DNA from: Anaeramoeba ignava
Taxonomy: Eukaryota > Metamonada > Anaeramoebidae
Length of the DNA stretch: 64,000 bases
Assembly (NCBI GenBank): GCA_028826165.1
Contig: JAPDFW010000059.1
Location: 509,001 to 573,000 of the forward strand
Reading direction: 5' to 3'
The translations under genes were made by a program, and so were the position numbers. Shown piece by piece: positions 9,986 through 22,464 of this stretch. Below the pieces are notes generated by a model. That model saw only the letters and a program-made list of their open reading frames with translations. It did not search any database and was not told the DNA's origin. Each line of letters opens with the position of its first letter. Position 1 is the stretch's first letter.

Positions 9986-10951
9986 TCAGTTCAATGAATA
10001 AGTAAAATAAACATCATCAAAATCTTCCTGAATATCAAAATTATAAACGGTAGACTCAGTGATCCAAATCAAATTACTCATTTTAAATTGAGAAATCAAA
10101 TATTGAGTTTTATAAGAATTTTGAGGTGATAAAATATATTGCAAAAAAGCATTTGTAAAATCAGTTCTAAGATTTGAATGCATAATTTCTCTTGCAAAAG
10201 AAAGAAAACAAGGAGAAAAAGAATAAATTCCAGGTGAATAAGTTTTAAGGAAAGAAGTGTCTTTGGGTTTTTGTGAAAAATCTTTAAGATTAGAAGCTTT
10301 TTGCCAAAAAGACTCTGAAGAAAATATTGAGGAATCATGAAGCTTTAATAACCAATCTTTTCTTATTGGATGAACTTTTGGATTCATAAAAAAAAAATAA
10401 CGGTATCGAATTTTTAGATCAGCATCAGTTAATAAATTATAAAACATTCTATTATTCAAAATAGTGTCTGATTTCGGGTTTTCAAATTTCGCATTTAAAT
10501 AGTAAATTGTATCAAACATTTCTTTGATTTCACTATTTGATTTCATCCAATTTTCTATTTGTAATTTAACTGGGGATCCCCGATTGTCTTCGAAATTTCC
10601 TTGATAATAAAATATCAAATCCGTTATTATTTTGGATTGCATTTCTGAATCCGGCAAAAAATTTTTCCACAAATTAAGAAAATCAAAAAGTATTTTTTCA
10701 TCTTTAAATGTAACTGGAATAATAACTGCAAATTTTTTCAACTCTAAAAATTTGGAATCTTTTTCTTTTTTTCGACATTGTTGCCATTTTTGAGTAAAAT
10801 CTTTTTGGTTTTCGGGAAATTTTGGATCATAAAATACTACTCTTAAAGCTAAAATAAATCCGATAAAAAATGCAACTCCACACATGATTCTATACGTTTT
10901 TCTTGGCCATGATGTTGTTGATAAATGCGGTTGAAAACCTGTAACTCTCAT
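9986..10951 (-). CDS. Type II membrane protein, possible Golgi glycosyltransferase
   Basis: 321 aa, single exon. An N-terminal cytosolic tail of about 22 residues is followed by a signal-anchor (RIMCGVAFFIGFILALRVVF), giving a type II topology with the rest in the lumen. The luminal part starts as a GT-A-like fold (ELKKFAVIIPVTFKDEKILFDFL, then DLIFYYQGNFEDN). Around residue 185 is FFMNPKVHPIRKDWLLKLHD, which I recall as the counterpart of an EPDxRPIRxxWL motif in predicted eukaryotic glycosyltransferases. If so, the acidic pair is replaced by N and K here, so activity is doubtful. The protein is short and ends soon after this region. It is convergent with the preceding gene and divergent from the SAC9-like gene (144 bp apart). 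Family assignment is from memory of motif style and is tentative. Confidence 0.5.
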   Translation of the reverse strand: MRVTGFQPHLSTTSWPRKTYRIMCGVAFFIGFILALRVVFYDPKFPENQKDFTQKWQQCRKKEKDSKFLELKKFAVIIPVTFKDEKILFDFLNLWKNFLPDSEMQSKIITDLIFYYQGNFEDNRGSPVKLQIENWMKSNSEIKEMFDTIYYLNAKFENPKSDTILNNRMFYNLLTDADLKIRYRYFFFMNPKVHPIRKDWLLKLHDSSIFSSESFWQKASNLKDFSQKPKDTSFLKTYSPGIYSFSPCFLSFAREIMHSNLRTDFTNAFLQYILSPQNSYKTQYLISQFKMSNLIWITESTVYNFDIQEDFDDVYFTYSLN

Positions 10952-11095
10952 TTATATAAAAATTTTTAATTGAAAACTCGAAAAAAATGAAAAAAAAAAA
11001 TGAAAAAAAATTTTTTAAAAATCTTTTTTTTTTTTCATTTTTTTTTCTTGTTTTGTTTTGGTTTTTTTTATTTTTCTTTAAATATATCAAATCAA

Positions 11096-14000
11096 ATGTC
11101 GTTAAGATTTACATTTAAAAGAGGAACAACACATTTAATTATTCGAACTCTTCCAAATTCTTATGTAAAGCAAAAAATAAAAATTAAAAAAATTTTTTTC
11201 CGTTTTTTTTTTTTTCATCAATTTTTTTATTTAATAAATTTAATTTTTAATTTGTAATTCAGTTTATAATTTCATCTTTATCAACAAGAAAAGACACACA
11301 GTTGTTTACAATTGATATAAATACTGGAAATATATGTTATAATGCTCAACAAGGAATTGATTTATTTGAAAATGAAAAAAGTGCATTATTTCATCTTACA
11401 AATGAAAGAAAACTTAAAATCAAAACAACAATCAGAGCCAAAGGTTTAATTGGAATCAGAATCGTTAATAATTCTTTATATCTTCTTATTGCTACTGTTG
11501 TAAAAAAAGCAACAAATTGATTTTTTAAAAAATTTTTTTTGATATTTTTTTTATTTAAATTTTATTATTATTTTTTTTATTTTAAAAAGACTAAACCAAC
11601 TGCACAATTATTTAATCAACATCAAATTAATACTGTTGCTACTACTCAATGGGTACAAATTCAACTTTCGTATCCGTTTTCCACTGGAAAGTAAATTTTT
11701 TTAAATATTTTTAATTTAAATTTTTTTAAATAATTTTTTAAATAATTTTTTTAAAAGAGAATCGGATAATAAATTATTAACAGAATTTCCGATTGATGGA
11801 TTTCATTATTTTTGTGAAACATTAGATATAACTCGACCTTTTCCTTCAAAACATTCAGTTTCAGAGTTTGGATTTAAAATTCAATTTAAAATTCAATTCA
11901 ATTCAATTTAAATTCAATTCAAAATTCAATTCAAAATTCAAAATTCAAAATTCAAAATTCAATTCAAAATTCAATTCAAAATTCAATTCAAAATTCAATT
12001 CAAAATTCAATTCAATTCAAAATTCAATTTAAAATTCAATTTAAATTAAATTCAATTCAAAATTCAATTCAATTCAAAATTCAATTCAAAATTCAATTCA
12101 ATTCAAAATTAAATTCAATTAAATTCAAAATTCAATTTAAATTCAATTCAATTCAATTCAATTCAAAATTAAATTCAAAATTCAATTTAAAATTCAATTC
12201 AAAATTCAATTTAAATTAAATTCAATTCAAAATTCAATTCAATTCAAAATTCAATTCAAAATTCAATTCAATTCAAAATTAAATTCAATTAAATTCAATT
12301 CAATTCAATTAAATTCAAATTCAAAATTTAAAATTCAAAATTCAATTCAAAATTCAAAATTAAATTCAAATTCAAATTCAAATTCAATTCAATTCAAAAT
12401 TCAATTCAATTAAATTCAAAATTAAATTCAATTCAATTCAAAATTCAATTCAAAATTCAATTAAATTCAATTCAATTTAAATTCAAAATTCAATTCAAAA
12501 TTCAAAATTAAATTAAATCCAAAATTAAATTCAAAATTAAATTCAAAATTCAATTCAATTCAAATTCAATTCAAATTCAAAATTCAAATTCAATTAAAAA
12601 TTCAAAATTCTTTTCAAAATTTTAGTTACAATCCAAACTTTTGTTGTAATAATGCTTTCCTTGAACCATTTAAGAAATTAGGCCTTTTAGATTGGTGTAT
12701 CATTTTAGTTCAAGGAATTGTAATCGGACAACAAATCAAACTTGAAAATCGCAAAACTCTAAAAGAACAATTAGAAAATCCTTTAAAAAGTGATGAAAAC
12801 ATTGAAAATATGAATATAATTTATTTATCAAGAAAATTAATAACTTATTTTATCAATGAAGATCATTCAGATGAAATTGATAAACATTCTGGTAATTTTT
12901 CTTCTTCTTTTTTTTTGAAGAAACCAAAAACAAAATTTCGATTTATATATTCTTTCATTTAAAAGAAGTTGAAAACGAAACTGAATATGAAATCATATGT
13001 TTTGCTGATCATGATCAAGAAATAGAATGGTTTTCATATGATTGGATATCTGGAAATGCAAATATTTCTTTAGAACAAAAAGAAGAAAAATTACAAGATG
13101 TATTAAAACAAAGAAAATCATCTGCTTTTATGGAAAAATATTACCAAATAATTGGAAAAAGATTTAATATCAAAAGCATTAGTTGTTGCAATTTATTGAA
13201 TCAAGAAATATCACAAATTGAATCTGAATCAAATTTTCAATTGAAAAAATCACTTCAAAATGTTCACAAAAATGTTGGCATCAATCTTGAATTTTTAGAT
13301 ATTTATTTAAAATGGAATAAAAAATTAGAAGAAAAAGATCGTTTAAGGGATTTATATGAAACACTTAAAAAAGAATTGTTGAAATATGATTGTAATCATG
13401 GAATTATTAGCTCATTTGTTTTCCAAGAAGAAGATTTTTCAAAACAAGAAAATAATAATGAAAATAATGAAAATAATGAAAATAATGAAAATAATAATAA
13501 TGAAAATAATGAAAATAACAATGAAAATAATAATGAAAATAATGAAAATAATAATAATAATGAAAATAACGACAAATTTATTGAGATTGATTTTCTAAGA
13601 AATTTCCCACTTAGTATATTCAGATGTCCAGATGGTAATTGGGTCCATATCCAACTATTACAAAAACAAAAAGGACTTGTTAAATTCAACTCATTTAATT
13701 CTTTGGATCGAATAATCTCAACAAATTTCTTTCAAATACATCCAATAGTTGCAGAAATTGTTCACAGAGTTAATCAAAAAAATGTTTCACAAGAAAAAGA
13801 AGAAAAAGAAGAAAAAGAAGAAAAAAACAATCAATGGAGTTTTTTCGATAAAAAATTATTTCAAATACAAAAATCATTATCTATCAAAATCAATGATTTT
13901 ATTCAAAAAGGAATTTTGCGTGAATGTCATGCAAATAGTATATTGTGTTCAGGTTTTCTTCGGGATCTTGTCCCGATTAGTTTTCAATCGATATGGAATT

Positions 14001-17000
14001 TACTTGATAATTGCACAGATAATATTACATCATTAATAATAAGAAGATATCAAAAAAATTCAAAAGATTTGATTAACAAAAAGAAATATGATTTTTTTGT
14101 TGGAATAAAAGAAGGAAATTTGAAGAGATCGAAAAATAACAAAATATTGAATATTCGGAACGTTAGTAGTCCACCTTCTTGGTGTTTGAATGAATTTCAT
14201 AATGAAATTGAAGATCAAAATAATAACGATTTTATTCCTGAAAGAATATTTTCTGATCCAAATATATATTGGAAATTTCCATTAGGACGTTCTGCAAAAG
14301 TATAAAAAAAATATACAAAAATATACAAAAATATAAAAAGCAAATTTTAATTGATTAATTGATTGATTGTTTTTTTAATATTGAATTATTAGATTTATCT
14401 TTGTTTGAACAAACCAACAAAAATCACTGAAATTTGCTTAACAATGAGAGGAAATACTATTGAAGAAAACAGGCTTAGAATGGATGTTTTTATTGGACAA
14501 TATTTGGATAATTTATTTGTTGTGCTTAGTCAAGTGCAATTGCCTGTGTGTTCAGAAGGAACACAACTTTATTTCCCATTTTCTAACACCACAAACTATG
14601 TGAAAACAATTGGGACACAATTCAGATCTTTTGATACAAGTCCTTTTATTTCTTCAATGTATTCAAGAGTTGTTTTATTACAGTTTCATTCTTTATCTCC
14701 AATAAAACGAAGTGTTGTTATTGGAAAAATTGATATTTATGGAGTTGAATACTCAGAAAATCATCAGGAATTTTCCACTAATTTTTCCATAAGAAAACCC
14801 TCATTTGATAGTTTTGCAAATTTTCAATTTCCTCTTAACAATGATATCCCACAAAATCTCACATTTCTAAATGAGAATAATTCCAAGCCAGAAAAAAGTA
14901 TCAAGAAATTTTATAATGGAAAGCAATATTCACACAAAGAAATTTCTTCAGCTCATCTTATGAAAACTGGGATTGATAAGGTTATTGGCCAAGAAGAAAA
15001 GGATGATAAATCAGAAGATATTTTCAATCAAGTCGAAAAACTGTTGAATGAAGAATTTCAAGAATATGAAATTGTTTCTGATTCTGTTCAAGTTATTCAT
15101 GAATATTTAAACAGTGAAAATTGCGAAAAAAATAGAAAATCAGAAAATAATAACAAAAATATTGAAAATAATCAAAATAACAAAAATAATGAAAATAATA
15201 ACAAAAATAATGAAAATAATGAAAATAACGAAAATATTCAAAATGGAACAAATTGGTATCTCAAAGTATCAACAGATTCAAATGAATCTATTTTTCTTAA
15301 AAATTCAGAAGAATCTATTGACATTCTGACATTCAAGAATTTAATTAATAAATTGGTTCAAGAAAAAGTAGCACATCAAAAAAAAATATCATTACTCGAT
15401 TCGTTAAGAATAGAAGAAAAAAGATTGTTTCTTGGATTAAAACAACATGAAAGAGACATTATTTTCCAAAAATTCAGTATTTCTGCTCAAGAATTTGATC
15501 CAAGAAGATTTTTTTATCCAAGAAGCAAAAAAATTATTAATGAACTTAAAAGAAGTCCTCGATTTAAAGCAAAAAGATGTTCTAATCCAGGTTGTAATAA
15601 TTCTCTACGTTTTCACTATAAACAATGCAATTATTGTTTACGCAGATTTTGTCCAAGTTGCATGCATCCTAGAAAAATACAAGTTTGAATATTAAAAATA
15701 ATTTAAAAACAAAAGCAAAACAACAAATTATTCATTTATTTATTTATTATTTTTTTACAAAAATAGATTACAGAATTTATGTGGACAGGATTGTCTAAAG
15801 TTTGTAAAAGTTGTGGTGAAATTATATTTAAACAAACATCTACAATGCAAATAATTCAAGATTTGGATAATTCACAAGAAGAAGAAATTTTAGAGGAATC
15901 TCAAGAGAATATTTTGGATTTACTTTATTCAAAAAGTTCACATAAATTATTTGGAATGAAATGGCAAAGAGATATTGATCATTCATTAAAATTGATAGAA
16001 AATTCAAATGAAAATTTAAATGAAAATTCAAATGAAAATTCAAATGAAAATTTAAATGAAAATAAAAAAAATATCAATATTCAAGAAATTCGAAAAAAAT
16101 ATCCAAAAGCAATTCAAAATGTCTCAACATTTCCTTCAGCAAGTATTTTAAAATATGTAAAAACAGATCCATTATCACTACCAATTGAAACGTTAATATG
16201 CGATGAAGGTTTCCAAGATGAAGATTATTGGAAAGCCTCTGAAGATGTTTCTTCAGTTGAAATTATGATTTCATTAAATAGTTATTCAGAAGTATTCAGT
16301 ATCAAAATTATTGCAGACAAAAATGGATTTACAAGTTTGGATTGCCCATTAATAACTGTTTTGGGAGGAATGAATTATCCAAAAAGAATTCTTCCGTTAG
16401 CATTTTGTGATCTTAAGGAATTCCAGAATCAACAACAAGAACCTATTATTAAACCGTTTTCTGAAATTGAAATTGTTTTAAAAGAACCGACTGAATGCAA
16501 AATTGTTTCTTTGATTTTGAATTTACCGGAATCAAAACAGAATCAAACAGAAAATTTGGAATTGAATTCTCCAAGAGAGAAAAGAGTTATTCATTTGGCA
16601 AAAATAATTGTGAATGGAATTCCCAAATCGGACCCAATTTTATATGCTTCATCAAATTATTCATCATTAAAAGATAAAGAAATTAAACTTGGAATGTTTT
16701 TAGAAAATTTGGAAAAAATTCAAAAAGAAAATTTTACATCAGCATTTGATGAAACCACTTATTCTCTCACTTATGAATTTGAAACACCCAAAGTTGTTCA
16801 TGGTTTTTATTGGATATCAGAAGGAATGCGTTTTGAAATGAATAGGTTGATTTTTTCAGCTGTAACAACAACTAAAAAGGGTGATCTCAATGAGCATATT
16901 TTTCTTGGGTTTTTTTTTATTCCAAAATGTGAAGATGGAAATATTTTAAAGTATTATTTTTATTTGAATCAATCAAGTTTGATCGAGACAATTACAGTTA

Positions 17001-17059
17001 AATTTTTATTTCCAATTCAATCCAAAGTTTTTTCTGGGGAGACAATTTTATTTTTTTAG
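11096..17059 (+). CDS. SAC9-like phosphoinositide phosphatase homolog with FYVE/RING-like zinc finger; catalytic Cys lost
   Basis: Predicted 1,565 aa from eight exons (11096-11164, 11263-11499, 11590-11690, 11758-11865, 12626-12891, 12966-14299, 14393-15682, 15767-17059), all in phase. The N-terminal SAC domain shows the expected order: IKGLIGI-type strand, FHYFCETLDITR, then SDYNPNFCCNN across a splice, LVQGIVIG, and the phosphatase loop region GLVKFNSFNSLDRI. In active SAC enzymes this loop is RxNCxDxLDRTN; here the nucleophile Cys is Ser and the Arg-x-Asn start is Lys, though the LDR remains. It is therefore probably a pseudophosphatase. A zinc-finger-like segment with eight Cys (RCSNPGCNN ... 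CNYCLRRFCPSC ... CKSCG, residues about 890-950) and a long C-terminal beta-rich region follow. Size and order resemble plant SAC9. Asn-rich insertions (13447-13574, 15115-15240) sit in loops. Intron 4 is 760 bp of TTCAA repeats. Confidence 0.8.
11866..12625 (+). repeat. Simple-repeat intron (TTCAAAA/TTCAA family) inside the SAC9-like gene
   Basis: 760-bp intron built almost wholly of TTCAA and TTCAAAA units with irregular spacing. Donor GTTTGG and acceptor TTTTAG join a codon to give the SDxxxxF motif of the SAC domain, which fixes both edges despite the weak donor. Confidence 0.8.
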
Positions 17060-17882
17060 AAATTTAAAAATTGATTTAAATAATTGATTTGAAAAGAAAT
17101 TTGAAAAGAAGTTTGAAAAGAAATTGATTTAAAAATTGATTTAAAAAGAAATTAATTTAAAAAGAAATTAATTTAAAAAGAAATTGATTTAAAAATTGAT
17201 TTAAAAAAAATTTGAAAGAAATTTAAAAAGAAATTGATTTAAAAAAATTAATTTAAAAAAAGTTTGAAAGAAATTAAAAAAAGTTGATTTAAAAATTGGT
17301 TTAAAATTGGTTTGAAAAGAAATTAATTTAAAAATTGATTTAAAAAATTGATTTAAAAAGAAGTTTGAAAAGAAATTAATTTAAAAAATTGATTTAAAAA
17401 GAAGATTTGATTTAAAAATTGATTTAAATAATTGATTTAAAAAGAAATTTGAAAAGAAGATTTAAAAATTGGTTTAAAAATTGGTTTAAAAAGAAATTAA
17501 TTTAAAAAGAAGATTTAAAAATTGATTTAAAAATTGATTTAAAAATTGATTTAAAAAGAAATTAATTTGAAAAGAAATTTGAAAAGAAGATTTAAAAAGA
17601 AATTTGAAAAGAAATTAATTTGAAAAGAAATTGATTTAAAAAGAAATTGATTTAAAAAGAAATTAATTTAAAAAGGAATTAATTTAAAAAGAAATTAATT
17701 TAAAAAGAATTTTAAAAGAAATTTGAAAAGAAATTAATTTAAAAAGAAGTTTGAAAAGAAATTAATTTAAAAAGAATTTTAAAAAGAAATTGATTTAAAA
17801 AGAAGTTTGAAAAGGAATTAATTTAAAAAATTGATTTAAAAAAGAAGTTTGAAAAGAAAATTGATTCAAAAAGAAAAAGAAA
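17060..17882. repeat. Intergenic degenerate repeat of GATTTAAAAA / GAAATTAATTTAAAAA units
   Basis: About 820 bp between the convergent SAC9-like and erlin genes. It is made of imperfect 10-17 bp units (TTGATTTAAAAA, AGAAATTAATTTAAAA). No open coding stretch or RNA gene seen. Confidence 0.7.
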
Positions 17883-20449
17883 TTATTTAATTTTTTGATC
17901 TTCTTTTTCAGGATTTTGAAGCATTTCAGTTAATGATTCTATTTGATCGAATTTTAAATTGAAAACATCTTCAATATTTGGACCATAATAAACTTTTGAA
18001 GTTTGAGAAATGCTTTCTATCATTTTCATTTTTAAATACTCAGGCGTTAATAATTGAGAATAAGCTTCAGCTTCTTTCATTGTTTGATAATAAAAAGAAT
18101 CAGCTTCTTTCTTGATTTTTGCTGAATGAATTTGATCTTCAATTTCAGACATTTGTTGTAAACTTTTTTTCTCTTCAATTTCTTGTTGCATTTTAATAAT
18201 AGAAACTTCTTTTTCTTTTTGAGCTTCAATATTTGCTTTCATTCTTTCAGTTTCAGCTTCTATTAAATTTAACAATAAAAATTTAACATTTAAAATTTAA
18301 TCAATTAAAATTTAATCATTTAAAATTTAATAATTTAAAATTTAATCATTTAAAATTTAATAATTTAAAATTTAATAATTAAAATTTAATATTTTAAAAT
18401 TTAATAATTTAAAATTTAAACAATTAAAATTTAATAATTTAAAATCTAATAATTTAAAATTTAATCATTTAAGATTTAATCAATTAAAATTTAATCATTT
18501 AAAATTTAATAAATTAAAATTTAATAATTTAAAATTTAATCAATTAAGATTTAATAATTTAAAATTTAATAATTTAAAAATTTAATAATTTAAAATTTAA
18601 TCAATTAAGATTTAATCATTTTAAAATTTAATAATTTAAAATTTAATCAATTAAGATTTAATAATTTAATAATTTAAAATTTAATAATTTAAAATTTAAT
18701 AATTTAAAATTTAATAATTTAAAATTTAATAATTTAAATTTAAATAATTTAAAATTTAATAATTTAAAATTTAATAATTTAAGATTTAATAATTTAAAAT
18801 TTAATAATTTAAAATTTAAATTTAATAATTTAAAATTTAATCATTTAAAATTTAATAATTTAAAATTTAATAATTTAAAATTTAATAATTTAAAATTTAA
18901 TCATTTAAAATTTAATAATTTAAAATTTAATAATTTAAAATTTAATAATTTAAAATTTAACCATTTAAAATTTAATAATTTAAAATTTTTACTTCTTTCA
19001 GATATTTGTTGTTCTTGATCTGCAATTTTAAGTTCTGTTTTTTTCTTTTCAATTTCTTCATAATTTCTCATAATTGCTTTTGGAACAATTGGTTTTGTAA
19101 CACGAATTGATATTAATTCAATTCCAGGAGCCCAAACATTAATTGATTCTTGTAAAGCCTTTTAAAAATAAAAATTAAAATCAAAATTAAAATTAATATT
19201 AAAATTGAATAAATACTTCGCTTAATCTTTCATCAATTGTATCAAAAAGTGTAATATAAACTTCTTCTAAAGTATGAAGTGAACAAAATTGATTAATTTC
19301 ATGTGCAATTTTTTCATAAATCCATATCTTATCATATTGAGTTGTATAATTCTTAATAGTATCCCAAGCATAAAGTTTTTTAAGTCTATTTACAACTTCA
19401 ATTTTTTCTAATAAAGAAAAAAATTATAAATTAAATTATTAAATCAAAATAGACATAAAAAAAAGAGGAACAATATACCAAAATAAAGCATAACACCTCC
19501 ACTTGTACCACATGGAATATCTTATTTTAATATTAAAATTAAAATTAAAATTTAAATTAAAATTAAAATTAAAATTAAAATTAAAATTAAAATTAAAATT
19601 AAAATTAAAATTAAAATTAAATTTAAAATTAAAATTAAAATTAAAATTAAAATTAAAATTAAAATTAAAATTAAAATTAAAAATTTAAATTAAAATTAAA
19701 AAATTAAAATTAGAATTAATATCATAATTAAAATTAAAATTAAAATTCAAAAAATTAAAAATTAAAATTAAAATTAAAATAAAAATTAAAATTAAAATTA
19801 AAAAATTAAAATTAAAATTAAAATTAAAAATTAAAAATTAAAATTAAAATTAAAATTAAAATTAAAATTAAAATTAAAATTAAAATTAAAATTAAAATTA
19901 AAATTAAAATTAAAATTAAAATTAAAATTAAAATTAAAATCAAAATTAAAATTAAAATTAAAATTAAAATTAAAATTAAAATTAAAATTAAAAATTAAAA
20001 TTAAAATTAAAATTAAAATTAAAATTAAAATTAGAAATTCAAAAAATTAATAAAAAATTAAAATTAAAATTTAGAATTAAAATTAAAATTAAAATTAAAA
20101 TTAAAATTAAAATTAAAATTAAAATTAAAATTAAAATTAAAATTAAAATTAAAATTAAAATCAAAATTAAAATTAAAATTAAAATTAAAATTAAAATTAA
20201 AATTAAAATTCAAAATTGCTTATAATCTTACTTCTAACTTCATCTGTTTGTACTGATATTTGTACAAATCTCAACTGTAGTTAAAAAAGGGAATTTTAAA
20301 TGATAACCAGGTTCTTCATAAGAAGGTAATAAAGCACCTCCTCTCCAATATAAACCTATATAACCTTCTGGAATATGATGAATTCCATTAAGAAGAACAG
20401 CAATAATCCCAATAACTAAAGGTAAAAAAACAAAAAATAAAGAAGCCAT
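17883..20449 (-). CDS. ERLIN: Erlin (SPFH/prohibitin-domain ER membrane protein)
   Basis: About 330 aa from five exons (20449-20232, 19520-19479, 19407-19217, 19158-18993, 18259-17883). An N-terminal signal-anchor ([17 protein letters not shown]) is followed by [16 protein letters not shown] and [14 protein letters not shown], the start of the SPFH domain. The hallmark PCGTSGGVM is encoded by a 42-nt exon. Next come EVVNRL, IHEINQFC-type helix ([20 protein letters not shown]), [15 protein letters not shown], a charged coiled coil, and the erlin-specific tail [10 protein letters not shown] ... [11 protein letters not shown]. In animals erlins form large ER ring complexes that govern IP3-receptor turnover and sterol regulation; length matches (human about 340). 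Exon 1 has one extra base near 20266-20268 (coding ATTTG). Removing it gives [11 protein letters not shown], the family consensus, so a sequence error is likely. Introns 1 and 4 are 711 and 733 bp of simple repeat. Confidence 0.9.
18260..18992 (-). repeat. Simple-repeat intron of the erlin gene (AATTTAAAATTTAATAA units)
   Basis: 733-bp intron consisting of about 15-17 bp units AATTTAAAATTTAAT(A/C) repeated some 45 times with small variation. Flanked by a GTAAAA donor and AATAG acceptor on the minus strand. Confidence 0.85.
19521..20231 (-). repeat. AAAATT hexamer intron of the erlin gene
   Basis: 711-bp intron, nearly pure (AAAATT)n on the plus strand with scattered interruptions, between the GTAAGA donor at 20231 and the AG before the exon coding PCGTSGG. 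The hexamer has no stop in one plus-strand frame, so it gives a spurious KLKLKL reading. Confidence 0.85.
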
Positions 20450-20650
20450 TTTGAGAAAATAAAAAAGGAGAAAAATGAAAAAAAAAATATTTAATTTTTG
20501 TTTTTGTTTTTGTTTTTGTTTTTGTTTTAAATTTTGTTTTTGTTTTCTGTTTTCTGGCAAATTAATTAAAATAAAAAAATTCCAAATAAATTCATTTTTT
20601 CATTTTTTCATTTTTTCATTTTTTCATTTTTTTAAAATAATAATAAATAA
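20450..20650. promoter_or_regulatory. Divergent promoter region, erlin and first ankyrin-kinase gene
   Basis: About 200 bp between start codons. Toward the kinase, CATTTTTT is repeated four to five times (about 20596-20632) before AATAATAATAAATAAATGG. A closely similar leader precedes the other kinase copies, especially copies 3 and 4. Toward the erlin gene the coding strand has TTTTTTTTCATTTTTCTCC. Inferred initiator-type elements. Confidence 0.3.
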
Positions 20651-22464
20651 ATGGATCCAATCACAGAAGCAATTTGGAATGGAGACTTAAAAGAAATACA
20701 AAAATTAATAAAAGCAGGAGAAGATATTAATAAACAATCTGAATTCAGTGGACAAACACCAATTCATTTAGCATTACAAGAGAACAAAAGAGAAATAGCG
20801 ATATATTTAGTAGAAAACGGAGCAAATTTAAATATAATTGACAATAATGGATTAACACCATTGATGATAGCGGTTGACATTCCATCTCGCGATATGGTTG
20901 AGCTTCTGCTACTTCACGGCGCAAATGTTGATGCTATTAATGAATATGGTGAAACTTGTCTTCATAAAGTTATCGATCAAAATAGCAAAATTGCACATCT
21001 TTTGATGTCTTATGGTGCAAATCCCTTTTTCAAGGATAATGATAATGCCATTCCTCGTGATTATGTTACAAATAAAGGTGTTCTCTCATTCTTGGAAAGA
21101 TATTCTAATAAATTTAGAGATTATTCTCCTGCTCTCTTTTTTGATTTCGTTAATGAATATAAAAATATTGCTATGGAAATTGGAAATGAATTTATAATTG
21201 ATATTAATAAACTTAAAGAAATTGATTTTATTAAAAGAGGTGCTTTTGGTGATGTTTGGAAAGGTATTTATGATGGAAAACCTGTTGCTATTAAAAAATT
21301 CTTGAAAGAATTACGTGGTTCAGATTTAGAAATGTTTTATCGCGAAGTTGCTCTTTTAGTGTAAAAATTAAAATTAAAATTAAAATTAAAATTTAATAAA
21401 ATTAAAATTAAAATTAAAATTTAATATTAAAATTAAAATTAAAATTAAAATTAAAATTAAAATTAAAATTAAATTAAAATTAAAATTTAAATCAAAATTC
21501 AAATCCAAATTAAAATTAAAATTTAAATTAAAATTAAAATCAAATTTAAATTAAAATTAAATCAAATTAAATTAAATCAAAATTAAATTATAATTAAAAT
21601 TAAAATTAAAATTAAAATTAAAATTAAAATCAAAATTAAATTAAATCAAATTAAATTAAATTAAAATTAATATCAAAATTAAAATTATAATTAATATTAA
21701 AATTAAATTTAAATCAAAATCAAAATTATAATTAAATTTAATTAAATTAAATCAAATTAAAATTAAATTTGAAATAAAGGAAATGTAAACATCCAAATAT
21801 TGTTGAAACTATTGGATTTCATCTTCTTGACAAAGCAGATCCAATCAAAAGTACATATCCAACATGTATAGTTCTTGAATATGTTCCAAGAGGAAGTTTA
21901 TCAGAAAGATTAAAGAAACTTTTAGAAAAGAATCTAAGAATAAAAAAAGACACAATAATATCTTATGCGATTGACATAGCAGAAGGAATGAAATACTTAC
22001 ACGATAAGGGAGTAATTCATCGAGATTTAAAATCAGGGAATATTTTAATAACAAATGAAAATCATTTGAAAATCATTGATTTTGGATTAGCTCGATATAA
22101 AGCAGGAGAAACTGATATTACAGGAGAAATGACAATTAACATTGGAACACCTAATTGGATGGCACCCGAAATTTTAAGAGGTGAATCTGATTATACTCCA
22201 AAAGTTGATGTTTATAGTTATGGTCTTGTTTTATGGGAAATGGTTTATCGTGAAATTCCTTATAAAAAACTTCTTTTGCAAGTCGGAATGGAAGAATTTA
22301 AATCTAAAGTTGGTTTTGATAAACCTACTTTGAAACTCCCAAAAAAATATCTTCCTGAAGAAATGAATAATTTAATGGCAAGATGTTGGGATCATGACCC
22401 TGATAAACGTCCTGAATTTTCTGAAATTTGTGAAATTTTAAAAGAAATTAAAAACAAAAAATAA
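20651..22464 (+). CDS. Ankyrin-repeat TKL protein kinase, tandem copy 1
   Basis: 464 aa from two exons (20651-21360, 21780-22464). Residues 1-150 hold about four ankyrin repeats (GQTPIHLALQENKREIAIYL, NGLTPLMIAVD, YGETCLHKVID). A short linker (NKFRDYSPALFF...) leads to a kinase domain from about residue 185. It has the glycine loop IKRGAFGDVWKG, catalytic lysine in VAIKKF, alpha-C glutamate in FYREVALL, catalytic loop HRDLKSGNILI, DFG, GTPNWMAPEIL, and the C-lobe arginine in KRPEFSEICEIL. All catalytic residues are present, but the first glycine of the usual GxGxxG is replaced. The kinase type is TKL (MLK/ILK-like). The splice lies between V and K of ALLVKCKHPNIV. The start region MDPITEAIWNGDLKEI is conserved in the paralogs. 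Probably cytosolic signalling; partner unknown. Confidence 0.9.
21361..21779 (+). repeat. Simple-repeat intron, kinase copy 1
   Basis: 419 bp of AAAATT and TTAAATCAAA units. GTAAAA donor, ATAAAG acceptor. Same position as in the other three copies but different length. Confidence 0.8.

Noticed and set aside
19503-19688. KLKLKL reading on the plus strand
   Set aside because: Lies in the AAAATT intron of the erlin gene on the opposite strand.
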